64,000 nucleotides of DNA from Embleya sp042956465 (GCF_042956465.1 NZ_JBIBGL010000016.1:1-64000); one strand, 5' to 3'; positions 1-9,649 are shown, numbered from the stretch's first letter. Made by a program: numbers and translations. Notes: generated from the sequence alone by a model not told the origin.

Positions 1-2
1 AC

Positions 3-1646
3 TTCGGCGGACACACCGTCCGCACCACCGGCATCGAGAAGAACACCCACGACAACCCGTTCGGCGCCGTCCTGTACTTCAAGGGCAAGGTCACCGACAC
101 GGTGGTCAAGGCCAGACTGTCCCAGCCGATGCCCGACCTGGCGGACGTCTTCGAGGTGCCGGACAGCGCCGCCTTCAAGGTCGGCGACTGGTGGGCGGTC
201 ACCATCGACCCGGAGCCGGGCAAGGGCAAGTACGAGCAGGAGGTGCAGCGCCTGGTCGAGGTCACCCAGCTCGTCGACGCGACGCACATCCGGGTCGGCT
301 ACAAGATCGGCTGGGATCTCGCCGCCGGCCGTACCTTCACCTGGACCCGGATCGAGCCGGTGGACCGCGCGCACGTGCGCAACATGGTCTTCCAGGGCAT
401 CCAGGACGGCGACCAGTACACCGGCTCGCACCCGATCGCCTACGAGTACACGATCCACTGCGACGTCGAACACGTGGACGCGATCGGCACGTTCTGGCCG
501 GTGGTGATGCGCCGCTGGTGCACCCACTACCGCACCCGCGCGTGCACGCTGAAGAACCCGGCCAGCGTCACGTGGGGCGGCGCCGGCTACCTGACCCAGC
601 AGATCTACTGCCTGTACGGGCACGTCGAGGACTGCCACGTCGCGAACAGCCGGCACCTCAACGACCTGACCGCCTCCGCCTACTGCTACGTGACCAACTG
701 TCACGGCGACGGCGACGACCAGGGCCCGTTCGTGACGCATGGTCAGTTCGAGCACGACCTCGTCTACACCGGCAACTCGGGTCTGATGACCTTCGCCAAC
801 TCCGGTGCCGCGTGGGGTTCGGTGGCCAAGCGCATCACGGTGCGCAAGCACGTGTGCTCGTGGTTCGTGGCCCGGGTCAAGATCACCGATCTGACCCTGG
901 AGGACGTGCAGGTGATCGGCAGGCCGGCGCTCGCCGGGTCCGGGATGTTGTGGGTCAACGCCGACGGCGTGCAGATCCGTGGCTGCACCGCGTCCGGACC
1001 GCTGGTCGTGTCACAGGCGTCCAACCGTTCGCAGCGCGCCAACGTGATCGCCGACTCGACGTTCACGCTCGGCAAGGACGCCGAGATCACCCAGGCCGGC
1101 GTGAGCGGCGAACTGCACCTGCACCGGGTCACCCTCAAGGGCCTGGACAACGCGAGCCTGAAGAACTCCGGTCGGCTCGTGCTCACCGACTGCACGCTCG
1201 TGGGCGCGCCGACCGCCGCACCGACCACGGTGACCGGCCCCGCGCTGACCGTCTCCGGCGGCGAACTTCGGGACACCGGGCTGCGGTTCGCGGGCGCCGG
1301 CGACCAGAGTGTGACGCTGTCGCGGACCCGGCTCGGCGGCACCAACGCGGCCCGCGCGCTGCTTTCGCGCACCGGCGGCGCCCGCACGGTCTCCTGGCAG
1401 CTGGACGGCTGTGTGTCCACCGCGGCCGACCCGGCCACGGCGCACGTCCTGGTCACCGACGGGCCCAACCGCTACCGCGCGGCGGGCGGCACGTTCACCG
1501 GCGGTCGGCTCGAACTGACCGGCGCGGCTTTCGGCGGTACCAGCGCGCTGCTGCACAGCGGCTGCGTCGAGGACGGCGTCACCCGTACCGCGCTGCCCGA
1601 CGAGGGCCCACGGGTCGCGCACACCGCCGGCAACCAGCTGCTCTGA
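3..1646 (+). CDS. Parallel beta-helix (pectate-lyase-like) protein, 5' truncated by window edge
   Basis: The frame is open from base 3, so the N-terminus lies outside the window; at least 547 residues are present. A GTG at 102 would be an in-frame start, but coding clearly continues upstream of it. The C-terminal half is a run of short strand-turn rungs rich in V, L, T, G, N and D with scattered Cys (for example GRLVLTDCTLVGA), typical of right-handed parallel beta-helices of the pectate lyase / polysaccharide-modifying superfamily. Catalytic residues cannot be assigned. It is followed by a sugar-type dehydrogenase and an ABC sugar importer, so a role in attacking or binding a plant or microbial glycan outside the cell is inferred. 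The fold is moderately sure; the substrate is unknown. Confidence 0.6.
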   Translation, partial: FGGHTVRTTGIEKNTHDNPFGAVLYFKGKVTDTVVKARLSQPMPDLADVFEVPDSAAFKVGDWWAVTIDPEPGKGKYEQEVQRLVEVTQLVDATHIRVGYKIGWDLAAGRTFTWTRIEPVDRAHVRNMVFQGIQDGDQYTGSHPIAYEYTIHCDVEHVDAIGTFWPVVMRRWCTHYRTRACTLKNPASVTWGGAGYLTQQIYCLYGHVEDCHVANSRHLNDLTASAYCYVTNCHGDGDDQGPFVTHGQFEHDLVYTGNSGLMTFANSGAAWGSVAKRITVRKHVCSWFVARVKITDLTLEDVQVIGRPALAGSGMLWVNADGVQIRGCTASGPLVVSQASNRSQRANVIADSTFTLGKDAEITQAGVSGELHLHRVTLKGLDNASLKNSGRLVLTDCTLVGAPTAAPTTVTGPALTVSGGELRDTGLRFAGAGDQSVTLSRTRLGGTNAARALLSRTGGARTVSWQLDGCVSTAADPATAHVLVTDGPNRYRAAGGTFTGGRLELTGAAFGGTSALLHSGCVEDGVTRTALPDEGPRVAHTAGNQLL

Positions 1647-1729
1647 CGCACCGTCACCCTCGGCCCGCAGCCCGCTCGGACGCGCGGCCACCGTCGTATC
1701 CGCAACACCCTCGCACCACGGGAAGCACC

Positions 1730-3022
1730 ATGACCGCCCCCAGTTTGACCACGAACCCCGGCCGACCGGCCGGCACCGAGCGACCCGTACGGATCGCGCT
1801 CGTCGGTGCGGGCAACCGCGGCCTGACCTACACCGATTGGATCCACCGGCACCCCGACCGCGCCGAACTGGTCGCGGTGGCCGACCCGCGCGCCTCCGCC
1901 CGGGCCGCGTCCGGCGCGAGCGTGCAGTTCGAGGACTGGCACGCGCTGCTGGACGAACGGATCGCGGACGCGGTGATCGTGGCCACCCAGGACCGCGAGC
2001 ACGTGGAACCGATCCTGGCGCTGGCCGGGGCCGGCTACGCGATCCTCACCGAGAAGCCGATGGCCGCCACCGAAGCGGACTGCCGGCGGATCATCGAGGG
2101 GGTCGCCGAGACCGGCGTCCCGTTCGCGGTGTGCCACGTACTGCGCTACACCCCCTACACCGACCTGGTGAAAGGTGTCCTGGACTCCGGCGTGCTCGGC
2201 TCGATCGTCAGTCTGGACCTGCTGGAGCCGGTCGGCTGGTGGCACTACGCACACTCGTACGTGCGCGGTCCGTGGAGCCGCGAGGCGGACTCCTCGCCGA
2301 TGATCCTGGCCAAGTCCTCGCACGACCTGGACTGGATCGGCTACGTCACCGGCGCCCGGATCGAGACCGTGGCCAGCTTCGGCGGTCTCGCCCACTTCAA
2401 GCCGGAGAACGCGCCGGCGGGCTCGGCCCGCAACTGCCTGGACTGCGCGATCGAACCCGACTGCCCGTACTCGGGTCCCAAGCTCTATTTCCCGGCCCTG
2501 CGCAAGACCGGCGACGCGTGGCCGATCAACCACGTCACCGACGCCGCGCACGGGCCGCAGGACCGGGCCGAGTTGGTCCGGGCACTGCGCGAAGGCCCGT
2601 ACGGGCGCTGTGTCTACCACTGCGACAACGACGTGGTGGACCACCAGGTGGTGGCGATGCAGTTGTCCGGCGGGATCACCGCGACCTTCACGATGACCGC
2701 GTTCACCGAGCAGACGCACCGTCAGGTGCGGATCTTCGGCAGTCACGGCTGGCTGCGCGGCGACGGCGAGAAGGTCACCGTGCACACCTTCGCCGACGAC
2801 AAGGTGGTCACCCACGACGCGGGTGCCTCCGGGTCGAACGCGGCGGACGGGCACGGCGGCGGCGACACCGCGCTGATCGACGCGTTCGTCACCGCACTGG
2901 CCACCGGCGACCGGGCCCACATCCGTTCCAACGGTGCCGACTCGCTCGGCAGTCACCTCGCCGCGTTCGCCGTCGAACGCTCCCGACACGGCGGCAACAC
3001 CGAGGTCGTACCCGCGAGTTGA
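1730..3022 (+). CDS. Gfo/Idh/MocA family NAD(P)-dependent oxidoreductase
   Basis: This 430-residue cytoplasmic enzyme should oxidise a sugar, sugar acid or cyclitol hydroxyl with NAD(P). The Rossmann motif GAGNRG lies near residues 27-32, the family EKP signature at 108-110, and the SSHDLDW segment near 196-202 supplies the expected active-site His and Asp. Three cysteines (C236, C239, C245) form a CxxC-x5-C group seen in some actinobacterial members, perhaps a structural metal site. The ATG at 1730 was chosen because it follows a GGGA and starts about 20 residues before the Rossmann strand; the longer open frame upstream lies antisense-like over the beta-helix gene. It sits 83 bp after that gene and 136 bp before the binding lipoprotein, in one catabolic cluster. 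Confidence 0.88.
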   Translation: MTAPSLTTNPGRPAGTERPVRIALVGAGNRGLTYTDWIHRHPDRAELVAVADPRASARAASGASVQFEDWHALLDERIADAVIVATQDREHVEPILALAGAGYAILTEKPMAATEADCRRIIEGVAETGVPFAVCHVLRYTPYTDLVKGVLDSGVLGSIVSLDLLEPVGWWHYAHSYVRGPWSREADSSPMILAKSSHDLDWIGYVTGARIETVASFGGLAHFKPENAPAGSARNCLDCAIEPDCPYSGPKLYFPALRKTGDAWPINHVTDAAHGPQDRAELVRALREGPYGRCVYHCDNDVVDHQVVAMQLSGGITATFTMTAFTEQTHRQVRIFGSHGWLRGDGEKVTVHTFADDKVVTHDAGASGSNAADGHGGGDTALIDAFVTALATGDRAHIRSNGADSLGSHLAAFAVERSRHGGNTEVVPAS

Positions 3023-3158
3023 GCATTCCCCGAGTCGGCCCGGCCGCTCGCGCCCTCCCACGATCGCCACTTGCCGGCGCTGGGCGAGCGGCCGGTCCAC
3101 CGCCTCGGGCCTTGAACTGACACCCCGTCAAACCCCGCTGTCAGGAGACGCAACCCTC

Positions 3159-4418
3159 ATGAGAAGAAGCATCCGTCCGCGTACCGTCCGCGCGATCGCC
3201 CTCCCGGTGCTCGCCACCGCCCTGACCGTGAGCCTGGCCGCGTGCGGCGGCTCCTCCGGGCCCGGCTCGGGCGGCAAGACGATCACCACGTGGATGTACC
3301 CGGTGATCGCCGACGAGGCGAAGAACAAGGAGTACTGGGCCGGCCTCACCGACGCCTTCGCCAAGGCCAACCCGGGCTACAAGGTCAAGGTCGAGACCTA
3401 CCCGTGGGCCAACCGCGACACCGCGCTGGCCACCGCGATCGCGGCGAACAAGGGCCCGGACGTGGTCTACCTGGTGCCCGACCAACTGCCCAAGTACCAG
3501 CGCAGCCTGGTGCCCGCGGACGAGTACATGCCGGCCGCCGACAAGGCGGACTACCGCAAGGCGGCGCTGGATTCGGTGAGTGTGGACGGCAAGCCGCTGG
3601 CGACCCCGCTGCTGACCAGCGCCAACCCGCTGATCTGCGACAAGCGGGTGTTCGCCGCGATCGGCGAGAGCACCTACCCGAGCACCTGGGACGACCTGCT
3701 CGCCCTGGCGCCCAGGCTCAAGGAGAAGGGCTTCCAGGCGACCAGCTACAGCGGCGACACACAGCAGACGCTGAACCTGACCTGGTACCCGATGTTGTGG
3801 CAGGCGGGCGGCGACGTGTTCGCCGCCGACGGCAAGTCGGTCGCGTTCAACTCCGAGGCCGGCGTCAAGGCGCTGACCTACCTCAAGACCCTGGTGGACA
3901 AGGGCTACACCGACAAGGACCAGGTCACCACCACGCCCAAGCTGGAGCAGACGCCGGTGGCCAAGGGCAAGGTCGCCTGCACGTGGCAGAACACCCCGGC
4001 CGACGTGGAGAAGTTCTGGGGCAAGGAGAACACCGTGGTGATGCCGCCGCTCAAGGACGTCAAGTCCGCGGGCTACGGCACGGTCGGCTCGTTCGCGATG
4101 CTCAAGGGCGCCAACAAGGACGCCGCGGGCAAGTGGATCTCCTTCGTCGCCAAGCCGGAGAACAGCCTCGCGCTGGTCAAGTCCAACGGCTACTTCCCGG
4201 CCCGCACCTCGGCTGCCGACCCCTACCCCGGGGACCCGCTCCAGGCAGCCGTGGCCAAGACGCTCGACGTGATGAGCGCCGGCCCGCTCAAGGAGAAGTC
4301 GCGCGACGTGATGGGCGTGCTCGCGCCCGAGATCCAGGCCGCGCTGATCGGCAACAAGAGCCCCAAGAACGCGCTCGACGACGCGGCCAAGGCGGCGAAC
4401 GCGCTGCTCGCGCGCTGA
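3159..4418 (+). CDS. Extracellular sugar-binding lipoprotein of ABC importer
   Basis: This 419-residue solute-binding protein of the MalE/UgpB-like family captures a carbohydrate outside the membrane for the two permeases that follow. The N-terminus has RR-rich residues, a hydrophobic stretch and the lipobox SLAAC with lipidated Cys29. The next segment (TITTWMYPVI) and the periodic aromatic residues match the family. AGGAGA stands 11 nt before the chosen ATG; the longer in-frame extension crosses an intergenic region and is rejected. No ATPase gene lies in the locus, as is usual for actinomycete sugar importers that share an MsiK-type ATPase encoded elsewhere. The substrate is not predictable, but the adjoining enzymes suggest a sugar acid or oligosaccharide. 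Confidence 0.92.
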   Translation: MRRSIRPRTVRAIALPVLATALTVSLAACGGSSGPGSGGKTITTWMYPVIADEAKNKEYWAGLTDAFAKANPGYKVKVETYPWANRDTALATAIAANKGPDVVYLVPDQLPKYQRSLVPADEYMPAADKADYRKAALDSVSVDGKPLATPLLTSANPLICDKRVFAAIGESTYPSTWDDLLALAPRLKEKGFQATSYSGDTQQTLNLTWYPMLWQAGGDVFAADGKSVAFNSEAGVKALTYLKTLVDKGYTDKDQVTTTPKLEQTPVAKGKVACTWQNTPADVEKFWGKENTVVMPPLKDVKSAGYGTVGSFAMLKGANKDAAGKWISFVAKPENSLALVKSNGYFPARTSAADPYPGDPLQAAVAKTLDVMSAGPLKEKSRDVMGVLAPEIQAALIGNKSPKNALDDAAKAANALLAR

Positions 4419-4522
4419 CCCGACGGGCGGCCCGGCCCCGTCCGGGCCGCCCACCCGTCCCCACCCTTCCGGTCCCAAGCCTTCCCGTCCCACCATCCGC
4501 TCTTCAGCCCAAGGAGGTCCCC

Positions 4523-5428
4523 GTGGCCGCAGTCGCGGAACAACCCCGCAGGCTCCGCCGACGCGGGCCGCACGCCCGCCGCGAGGCCCGAATCGGGCTG
4601 CTGTTCGTCCTGCCCGCCTTCGTGCTGTTCGTGCTGTTCCGATTCGGCCCCAGCATCGCCGGCGTGCTGCTCGGCTTCACCGACTACTCGCTGATGGACT
4701 CGCCGAAGTTCACCGGCCTGGACAACTTCACCCGCCTGTGGGACGACCCGGTCTTCTGGTCCTCGCTCAAGGTGACCGTGCTCTACACGGTGATCACCGT
4801 GCCCGGTACGATCGTCGCCGCGCTCGGGCTGGCGCTGCTGACCCGGCGCGCGTTCCGCGGTTCGAAGCTGTTCCGCTCGATCTTCTTCCTCCCGGTGGTC
4901 ACCAGCCTGGTGCTCGCCTCCACCGTGTTCATCTGGATCTTCTCCACCGACGGCCCGTGGTCCACGGTGATGGGTTGGATCGGTGGACACACCGGATCCT
5001 GGCTGGCCGACGACGTGTTCGTGGTGCCCGCGCTGGCGATCGTGGGCATCTGGTCGCGCTTCGGCTACGGCATGCTCATCCTGCTGGCCAGTCTGCAGAA
5101 CGTGCCGCGCGAGTTGGAGGAGGCCGCGCTCACCGACGGCGCCGGCCCCTGGCAGCGTTTTCGCCACATCATCGCGCCGAGCCTGAAGCCCGCGCTGTTC
5201 TTCCTCGCCGTGATCGAGACCACCGCCAGTTTCCAGGTCTTCGACGCGGTGTACGTGATGACCGGCGGCGGCCCGGCGAACGCCAGCTACACGCTGGTGT
5301 TCCAGCTGTACGACGCCGGCTTCAAGTACTTCGATCTCGGCTACGCCAGCGCGATCGGCCTGGCCCTGTTCGTGTTGACGCTCATCGTGGCGATCATCCA
5401 GCGCCTGGTGATCGGGAAGGAGAAGTGA
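4523..5428 (+). CDS. ABC sugar transporter permease, UgpA/MalF type
   Basis: This 301-residue inner-membrane protein forms half of the translocation pore of the sugar importer. It has six predicted membrane helices, beginning with GLLFVLPAFVLFVLFRFG near residue 25. The cytoplasmic EAA loop, EEAALTDGAGPWQRFRHIIA around residues 193-212, docks the ATPase. A GTG start at 4523 is set by the strong AAGGAGG eight bases upstream. The gene lies 104 bp after the binding protein and 2 bp before the second permease, whose ribosome site is inside this gene's last codons, so the two permeases are translationally linked. Confidence 0.93.
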   Translation: MAAVAEQPRRLRRRGPHARREARIGLLFVLPAFVLFVLFRFGPSIAGVLLGFTDYSLMDSPKFTGLDNFTRLWDDPVFWSSLKVTVLYTVITVPGTIVAALGLALLTRRAFRGSKLFRSIFFLPVVTSLVLASTVFIWIFSTDGPWSTVMGWIGGHTGSWLADDVFVVPALAIVGIWSRFGYGMLILLASLQNVPRELEEAALTDGAGPWQRFRHIIAPSLKPALFFLAVIETTASFQVFDAVYVMTGGGPANASYTLVFQLYDAGFKYFDLGYASAIGLALFVLTLIVAIIQRLVIGKEK

Positions 5429-5430
5429 CC

Positions 5431-6390
5431 ATGTCCCTCGATACCCACGAGGTCGCCGAGATCACCCCGCCGCCGGTCGTGTCGGCCGCGAGCGAACCCG
5501 CGCGCTCGCGCCTGCGGTTGCGCCGGGACCGCTCCGGCGCGGGCCGCGAGCAGGACACCGTGCCGTACGCGCTGCGCGGCACCCGGCGCGGCAAGGTGCT
5601 GCGCGGCGTGCTGCTCGGCGTGGTCGCGCTGGCCACGATCTTCCCGTTCTACGCGATGGTCGTGCTGTCCCTGAAGCCGTCCGGCGCGGTCGAGTTCCCG
5701 GACAGCCTGCTGCCGTGGAACCTGACCACCAGCGCCTACAGCGACGTCCTCGGTTCGCAGGACGTCCCCCAGTGGCTGATCAACACGCTCATCTACTCGA
5801 TCGTCGGCGTGCTGGGCACGCTGCTGCTCTCCGCGCTGGCCGGCTACGCGTTCGCCAAGAAGCGCTTCCCCGGCCGCGAGGCGATGTTCTGGTCGTTCCT
5901 GTCGATGGTCATGGTCCCGTACCACGTGACGATGATCCCGACGTTCGTCCTGATCGCGAAGATGAACGGCGTCGACACCTACTGGGGTCTGATCCTGCCC
6001 TCGCTGGCCAACGCGCAAGCGGTGTTCCTGATGCGGCAGTTCATCCAGGGCCTGCCGGACGAGCTGTTCGAGGCGGCCAAGATCGACGGCGCCTCGGAGT
6101 TCCAGATCTTCGTCCGGATCGTGCTGCCGCTGATCAAGCCGATCATGGCCACCCTGGGCACGTTCGTCTTCCTGTGGCACTGGAACGACTTCCTGTGGCC
6201 GTTGATCGTCGGCCAGAGCACCGACATGCGCACGCTGACCGTCGGCATCGCCTCCCTGCAACAACAGAACGTGCCGTTGAACGTGGTCCTGGCGGGCTCC
6301 GTGGTCGCGTTCGTCCCCATCTTCATGGCCTACCTCGTGGGCCAGCGCTACGTCACCGAAGGCGTGGCGGCAACCGGAATCAAGGGCTGA
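5431..6390 (+). CDS. ABC sugar transporter permease, UgpE/MalG type
   Basis: This 319-residue permease is the second half of the importer pore. A basic cytoplasmic N-terminus of about 60 residues precedes six membrane helices, the first being VLLGVVALATIFPFYAMVVL. The EAA loop (FEAAKIDGASEFQIFVRIVL, about residues 212-231) lies near the C-terminal third. The N-terminal tail is longer than usual for the family. GGAAGGAG overlapping the end of the upstream permease supports the ATG at 5431. Only 9 bp separate it from the next enzyme gene, so transport and catabolism are probably transcribed together. Confidence 0.93.
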   Translation: MSLDTHEVAEITPPPVVSAASEPARSRLRLRRDRSGAGREQDTVPYALRGTRRGKVLRGVLLGVVALATIFPFYAMVVLSLKPSGAVEFPDSLLPWNLTTSAYSDVLGSQDVPQWLINTLIYSIVGVLGTLLLSALAGYAFAKKRFPGREAMFWSFLSMVMVPYHVTMIPTFVLIAKMNGVDTYWGLILPSLANAQAVFLMRQFIQGLPDELFEAAKIDGASEFQIFVRIVLPLIKPIMATLGTFVFLWHWNDFLWPLIVGQSTDMRTLTVGIASLQQQNVPLNVVLAGSVVAFVPIFMAYLVGQRYVTEGVAATGIKG

Positions 6391-6399
6391 TCACGCGTC

Positions 6400-7461
6400 A
6401 TGAATGTTGTAGCTGTAGCGGATGGTGCTCCCGGCCGACTCGCCTTCCCCGAGGGCGAGGCCGCGCTGGAGGAACTCCTCGCGACCCCTTCGGCGGCGCT
6501 GATCGCAGACCTGGCCGGCCTGGACGGCGACCTGGTCGTGCTCGGCGCGGGCGGCAAGATGGGCCCGAGCCTGTGCCGGCTGGCCCGGCGCGCGCTGGAC
6601 GCGCGCGGGCGCACCGACGTCAGCGTGTACGCGGTCTCGCGCTGGTCGGACCGGGCGGCGGCGCGGGCGCTGGAGGCCGACGGCGTGCGTACCGTCGCAT
6701 TCGACCTGATGACCGGCGACCCGGCCGACCTGCCGGACGCGGGCAACGTGGTGTTCATGGTCGGTGCCAAGTTCGGCTCGGCCGGCGCGCCCGAGCACGC
6801 GTGGGCCGTGAACGCCGCGCTGCCGGACCGGATCGCCCGCCGCTACCCGGCCGCGCGGATCGCCGCGTTCTCCACCGGCAACGTGTATCCGCTGGTGGAC
6901 GCGGGCTCCGGCGGCAGTGTGGAGACCGATGCGGTCGGGCCGGTCGGCGAGTACGCGATGTCCTGCCTGGGCCGCGAACGGGTGTTCACGCACGCCGCGA
7001 CCACGCGCGGTACCCGGATCGCGCTGATCCGGCTCAACTACGCGGTCGACCTGCGCTACGGCGTGCTCGCCGACATCGCGGCGGCGGTGCACGCGGGCGA
7101 ACCGGTGGATGTGACGACGGGTCAGGCCAACGTGGTGTGGCAGGGTTACGCCAACGAGGTCGCGCTGCGCTCGCTCGGGCACGCGGGCACACCGTTCACG
7201 GTGAACCTCACCGGCCCCGAGACCGCGTCTGTACGGCGCCTCGCGGCGATGTTCGGCACCGAGTTCGGCCGGGAGGCGATCGTGACCGGCGCCGAGTCGG
7301 GCAGCGCGTTGTTGTCCGATGCGAGTCTGTGCCACGAGTTGTTCGGCTATCCCGAAGTCCCCCTGCGCACACTCGTGGCCTGGCAGGCGGACTGGATCCG
7401 GCGCGGGTATCCGCTGTCCGGCAAGGCCACCAAGTTCCAGGTCCGCGACGGAAAGTTCTGA
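6400..7461 (+). CDS. NAD-dependent epimerase/dehydratase-like oxidoreductase
   Basis: This 353-residue protein has an extended-SDR Rossmann fold with the nucleotide motif GAGGKMG at residues 49-55 and the family-like FSTGNVYPL strand. Its catalytic pair is altered: Tyr185 is present in GEYAMSC, but the Lys expected four residues later is Cys189, so chemistry may differ from classical epimerases or the protein may act in another way. Its place between an ABC importer and a DapA-like lyase suggests it works on the imported sugar or its oxidised product. No good ribosome site precedes the ATG (9 bp from the permease stop), so translation may be coupled, or the true start may lie slightly downstream. 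Confidence 0.78.
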   Translation: MNVVAVADGAPGRLAFPEGEAALEELLATPSAALIADLAGLDGDLVVLGAGGKMGPSLCRLARRALDARGRTDVSVYAVSRWSDRAAARALEADGVRTVAFDLMTGDPADLPDAGNVVFMVGAKFGSAGAPEHAWAVNAALPDRIARRYPAARIAAFSTGNVYPLVDAGSGGSVETDAVGPVGEYAMSCLGRERVFTHAATTRGTRIALIRLNYAVDLRYGVLADIAAAVHAGEPVDVTTGQANVVWQGYANEVALRSLGHAGTPFTVNLTGPETASVRRLAAMFGTEFGREAIVTGAESGSALLSDASLCHELFGYPEVPLRTLVAWQADWIRRGYPLSGKATKFQVRDGKF

Positions 7462-7467
7462 GGCATC

Positions 7468-8604
7468 GTGATCAACTCCGCAACGGGTTCCCCGGGTTCG
7501 GTCGGTTCGATGGACCCGGTCGACCCGGCCGGTTCGCTCGACCCGGCCGGCTCGACCGGCGCGGCGGTTTCCCCGCTCTCGCCGATCGAGCTGCTGCTCG
7601 AGGGCACCGTGATCCCCGCACATCCGCTCGCGCTCGACGCCGAGGGCCGATTCGACGAGCGCCGGCAGCGGGCGCTGACCCGCTACTACCTCGCCTCCGG
7701 CGCGGGCGGCCTCGCGGTCGGCGTGCACACCACGCAATTCGAGATCCGAAAGCCCGAGGTCGGGCTGCTGCGGCCGGTGTTGGAACTGGCCGCCGAGACG
7801 GTCGCCCGCGAGGCGGGCCGCCCGGTGGTGCGGGTGGCCGGTGCCTGCGGGTACACCGCGCAGGCGGTGGCCGAGGCCGAACTCGCCGCCTCGCTCGGCT
7901 ACGACGCGGTGCTGCTCAGCCCCGCCGTGCCGGGTGCGGACGAACAGGGCCTGCTGGACCGGGCGCGCGCCGTCGGCGAGGTGTTGCCGGTGATCGGGTT
8001 CTACCTCCAGGACGCGGTGGGCGGCCGGTTCCTCACCCCCGAGTTCTGGCGCGCGTTCGCCGACATCCCGAGCGTGGCCGCGATCAAGATCGCCCCCTTC
8101 GACCGCTACCGCACCTCGGATGTGCTCGCGGCGGTGGCCGACGCCGACCGAGCCGGCGAGGTCGCGCTGTACACCGGCAACGACGACGCGATCATCACCG
8201 ACCTGCTGACCCCGTATCGGGCCGGCGCCCGGCCGCGCTGGTTCGCCGGCGGACTGCTCGGCCAGTGGGCGGTGTGGACGTCGACCGCGGTCACGCTGCT
8301 CGACCGGGTCCGCCGCGCCCGGGCCGGCGATCACCGCCTGATGGTTGAACTACTCCGTCAGGCACCGGAGTTGACCGATGCGAACTCGGCGGTCTTCGAC
8401 GTGCGCGGCGGTTTCCGCGGCTGCATCGCGGGCGTGCACGAGGTGCTGCGCCGGCAGGGGCTGCTGGCCGGGACCTGGTGCCTGGACCCGGCGGAGTCGT
8501 TGTCGCCGGGACAGGCCGAGGAGATCGAGCGGGTGGCGAAGGCCTATCCGTGGTTGACCGACGACGCGTTCGTGGCGGAGCACCTCGATGCCTGGCTCGC
8601 CTAG
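7468..8604 (+). CDS. Dihydrodipicolinate synthase (DapA/NanA) family lyase or dehydratase
   Basis: This 378-residue class I aldolase-family enzyme should form a Schiff base with a 2-keto acid or related sugar-acid intermediate. Lys207 in the strand AAIKIAPF is the expected Schiff-base lysine, and GFYLQDAVGG a few residues earlier occupies the position that supplies the family's Tyr and loop. The first 30 residues are a Gly/Ser/Pro/Asp-rich tail (repeated DPAGS) not typical of the family, so the true start may lie downstream of the GTG at 7468. It starts 6 bp after the epimerase-like gene and overlaps the next gene by 17 bp, which indicates tight coupling. In vivo it is probably a dehydratase or aldolase on a deoxy-keto sugar acid rather than lysine biosynthesis. 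Confidence 0.85.
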   Translation: MINSATGSPGSVGSMDPVDPAGSLDPAGSTGAAVSPLSPIELLLEGTVIPAHPLALDAEGRFDERRQRALTRYYLASGAGGLAVGVHTTQFEIRKPEVGLLRPVLELAAETVAREAGRPVVRVAGACGYTAQAVAEAELAASLGYDAVLLSPAVPGADEQGLLDRARAVGEVLPVIGFYLQDAVGGRFLTPEFWRAFADIPSVAAIKIAPFDRYRTSDVLAAVADADRAGEVALYTGNDDAIITDLLTPYRAGARPRWFAGGLLGQWAVWTSTAVTLLDRVRRARAGDHRLMVELLRQAPELTDANSAVFDVRGGFRGCIAGVHEVLRRQGLLAGTWCLDPAESLSPGQAEEIERVAKAYPWLTDDAFVAEHLDAWLA

Positions 8605-9649
8605 GTCGCGATCGGCCGCCGGCCGGGACGCTCGCGCCGTGGTCGTACTGGCCGTTCCTCCCGGGCTGCGTGCGGAGTTCTTCGGGATGGCGGATCCGAC
8701 CGGGCCGGGGGGTGTGGCCGAGCGGCTGCGGGCCGTGGCCGACGTCGTAGCGGTGGACGACCCCGCCGACGTCGATGCGCTGCGGGCGGCCCTGGCCGAT
8801 GCGGACGTGCTGGTGTCGTCGTGGGGAATGCCGCGGCTGACCGGCGAGTTGCTCGCGGCGGCGCCCCGGGTCGGGCTGCTGGCGCACACCGGTGCGGCGA
8901 TCACCCCCTACGTGGGCGCGGACGCGTTCGCGCGCGGCGTGCGGGTGACCCAGGCCGGGCAGGGCATGGCCCGTTCGGTGGCCGAGGTCGCCTTGGCCTT
9001 CACGCTGGCGCTGTTGCACCGGATCCATCGCTACGACCACGCGTTGCGCGGTGGAGACGACTGGGCGGCCGCCTCGGTCGCGCCCGCCCGGCACGAGGTG
9101 CTCGGCGCCCGGATCGGCGTGGTCGGCGCGTCGCGGACCGGGCGGGCGTACATCGAGGTGGTCCGCGCGCTCGGCGCCCGGGTGCAGGTCGCCGATCCCA
9201 CCCTGAGCGCCGCCGACGCGGCCGAACTCGGGGTCGAACTCGTCGACTTGGACCGGCTCCTGACGAGCAGTCGGATCGTCGCGCTGCACGCGCCCTCGCT
9301 GCCGGCGACGCGGCACCTGATCGGCGCCCGCGAACTCGCCCTGCTCGCGGACGGCGCCGGTCTGGTGAACACCGCGCGCTCGTGGCTGGTGGACGAGCGG
9401 GCGCTGCTCGCGGAGCTGGCCACCGGACGAATCGACGCCGCGCTGGACGTGTTCGACCGGGAGCCGCTGCCCGTCGACCATGCGTTCCGAGCCTTGCCGA
9501 ACGTGCTGCTGACGCCGCATCGGGCCGCCGGTACGGTCGAGTGTCGCCGCCGGCAGGGCGACATCGTCCTCGACGAGGTGGAGCGCCACCTGACCGGCCG
9601 TGCGCTCGACCACGAGGTCGGCCCCGACGCGCTCACCCGGGTCGGCTGA
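8588..9649 (+). CDS. D-isomer-specific 2-hydroxyacid dehydrogenase family protein
   Basis: This 353-residue NAD(P)-dependent enzyme interconverts a 2-hydroxyacid and a 2-keto acid. The catalytic Arg lies in NTARSWLVDE, the Glu in FDREPL and the His in LLTPHRAA. The nucleotide loop reads GVVGASRTG rather than the canonical GxGxxG, a substitution seen in an actinobacterial branch of the family. The ATG overlaps the end of the DapA-like gene by 17 bp, with GGCGGAG just upstream. Within this locus it may reduce or oxidise a keto acid produced from the sugar; glyoxylate/hydroxypyruvate reductase activity is also possible. Confidence 0.87.
   Translation: MPGSPRSRSAAGRDARAVVVLAVPPGLRAEFFGMADPTGPGGVAERLRAVADVVAVDDPADVDALRAALADADVLVSSWGMPRLTGELLAAAPRVGLLAHTGAAITPYVGADAFARGVRVTQAGQGMARSVAEVALAFTLALLHRIHRYDHALRGGDDWAAASVAPARHEVLGARIGVVGASRTGRAYIEVVRALGARVQVADPTLSAADAAELGVELVDLDRLLTSSRIVALHAPSLPATRHLIGARELALLADGAGLVNTARSWLVDERALLAELATGRIDAALDVFDREPLPVDHAFRALPNVLLTPHRAAGTVECRRRQGDIVLDEVERHLTGRALDHEVGPDALTRVG

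Noticed and set aside
1472..3100. Long minus-strand open frame opposite the Gfo/Idh/MocA gene
   Set aside because: Arg/Gly/Val-rich translation with no family motif; it is the usual antisense frame opened by GC3 bias.
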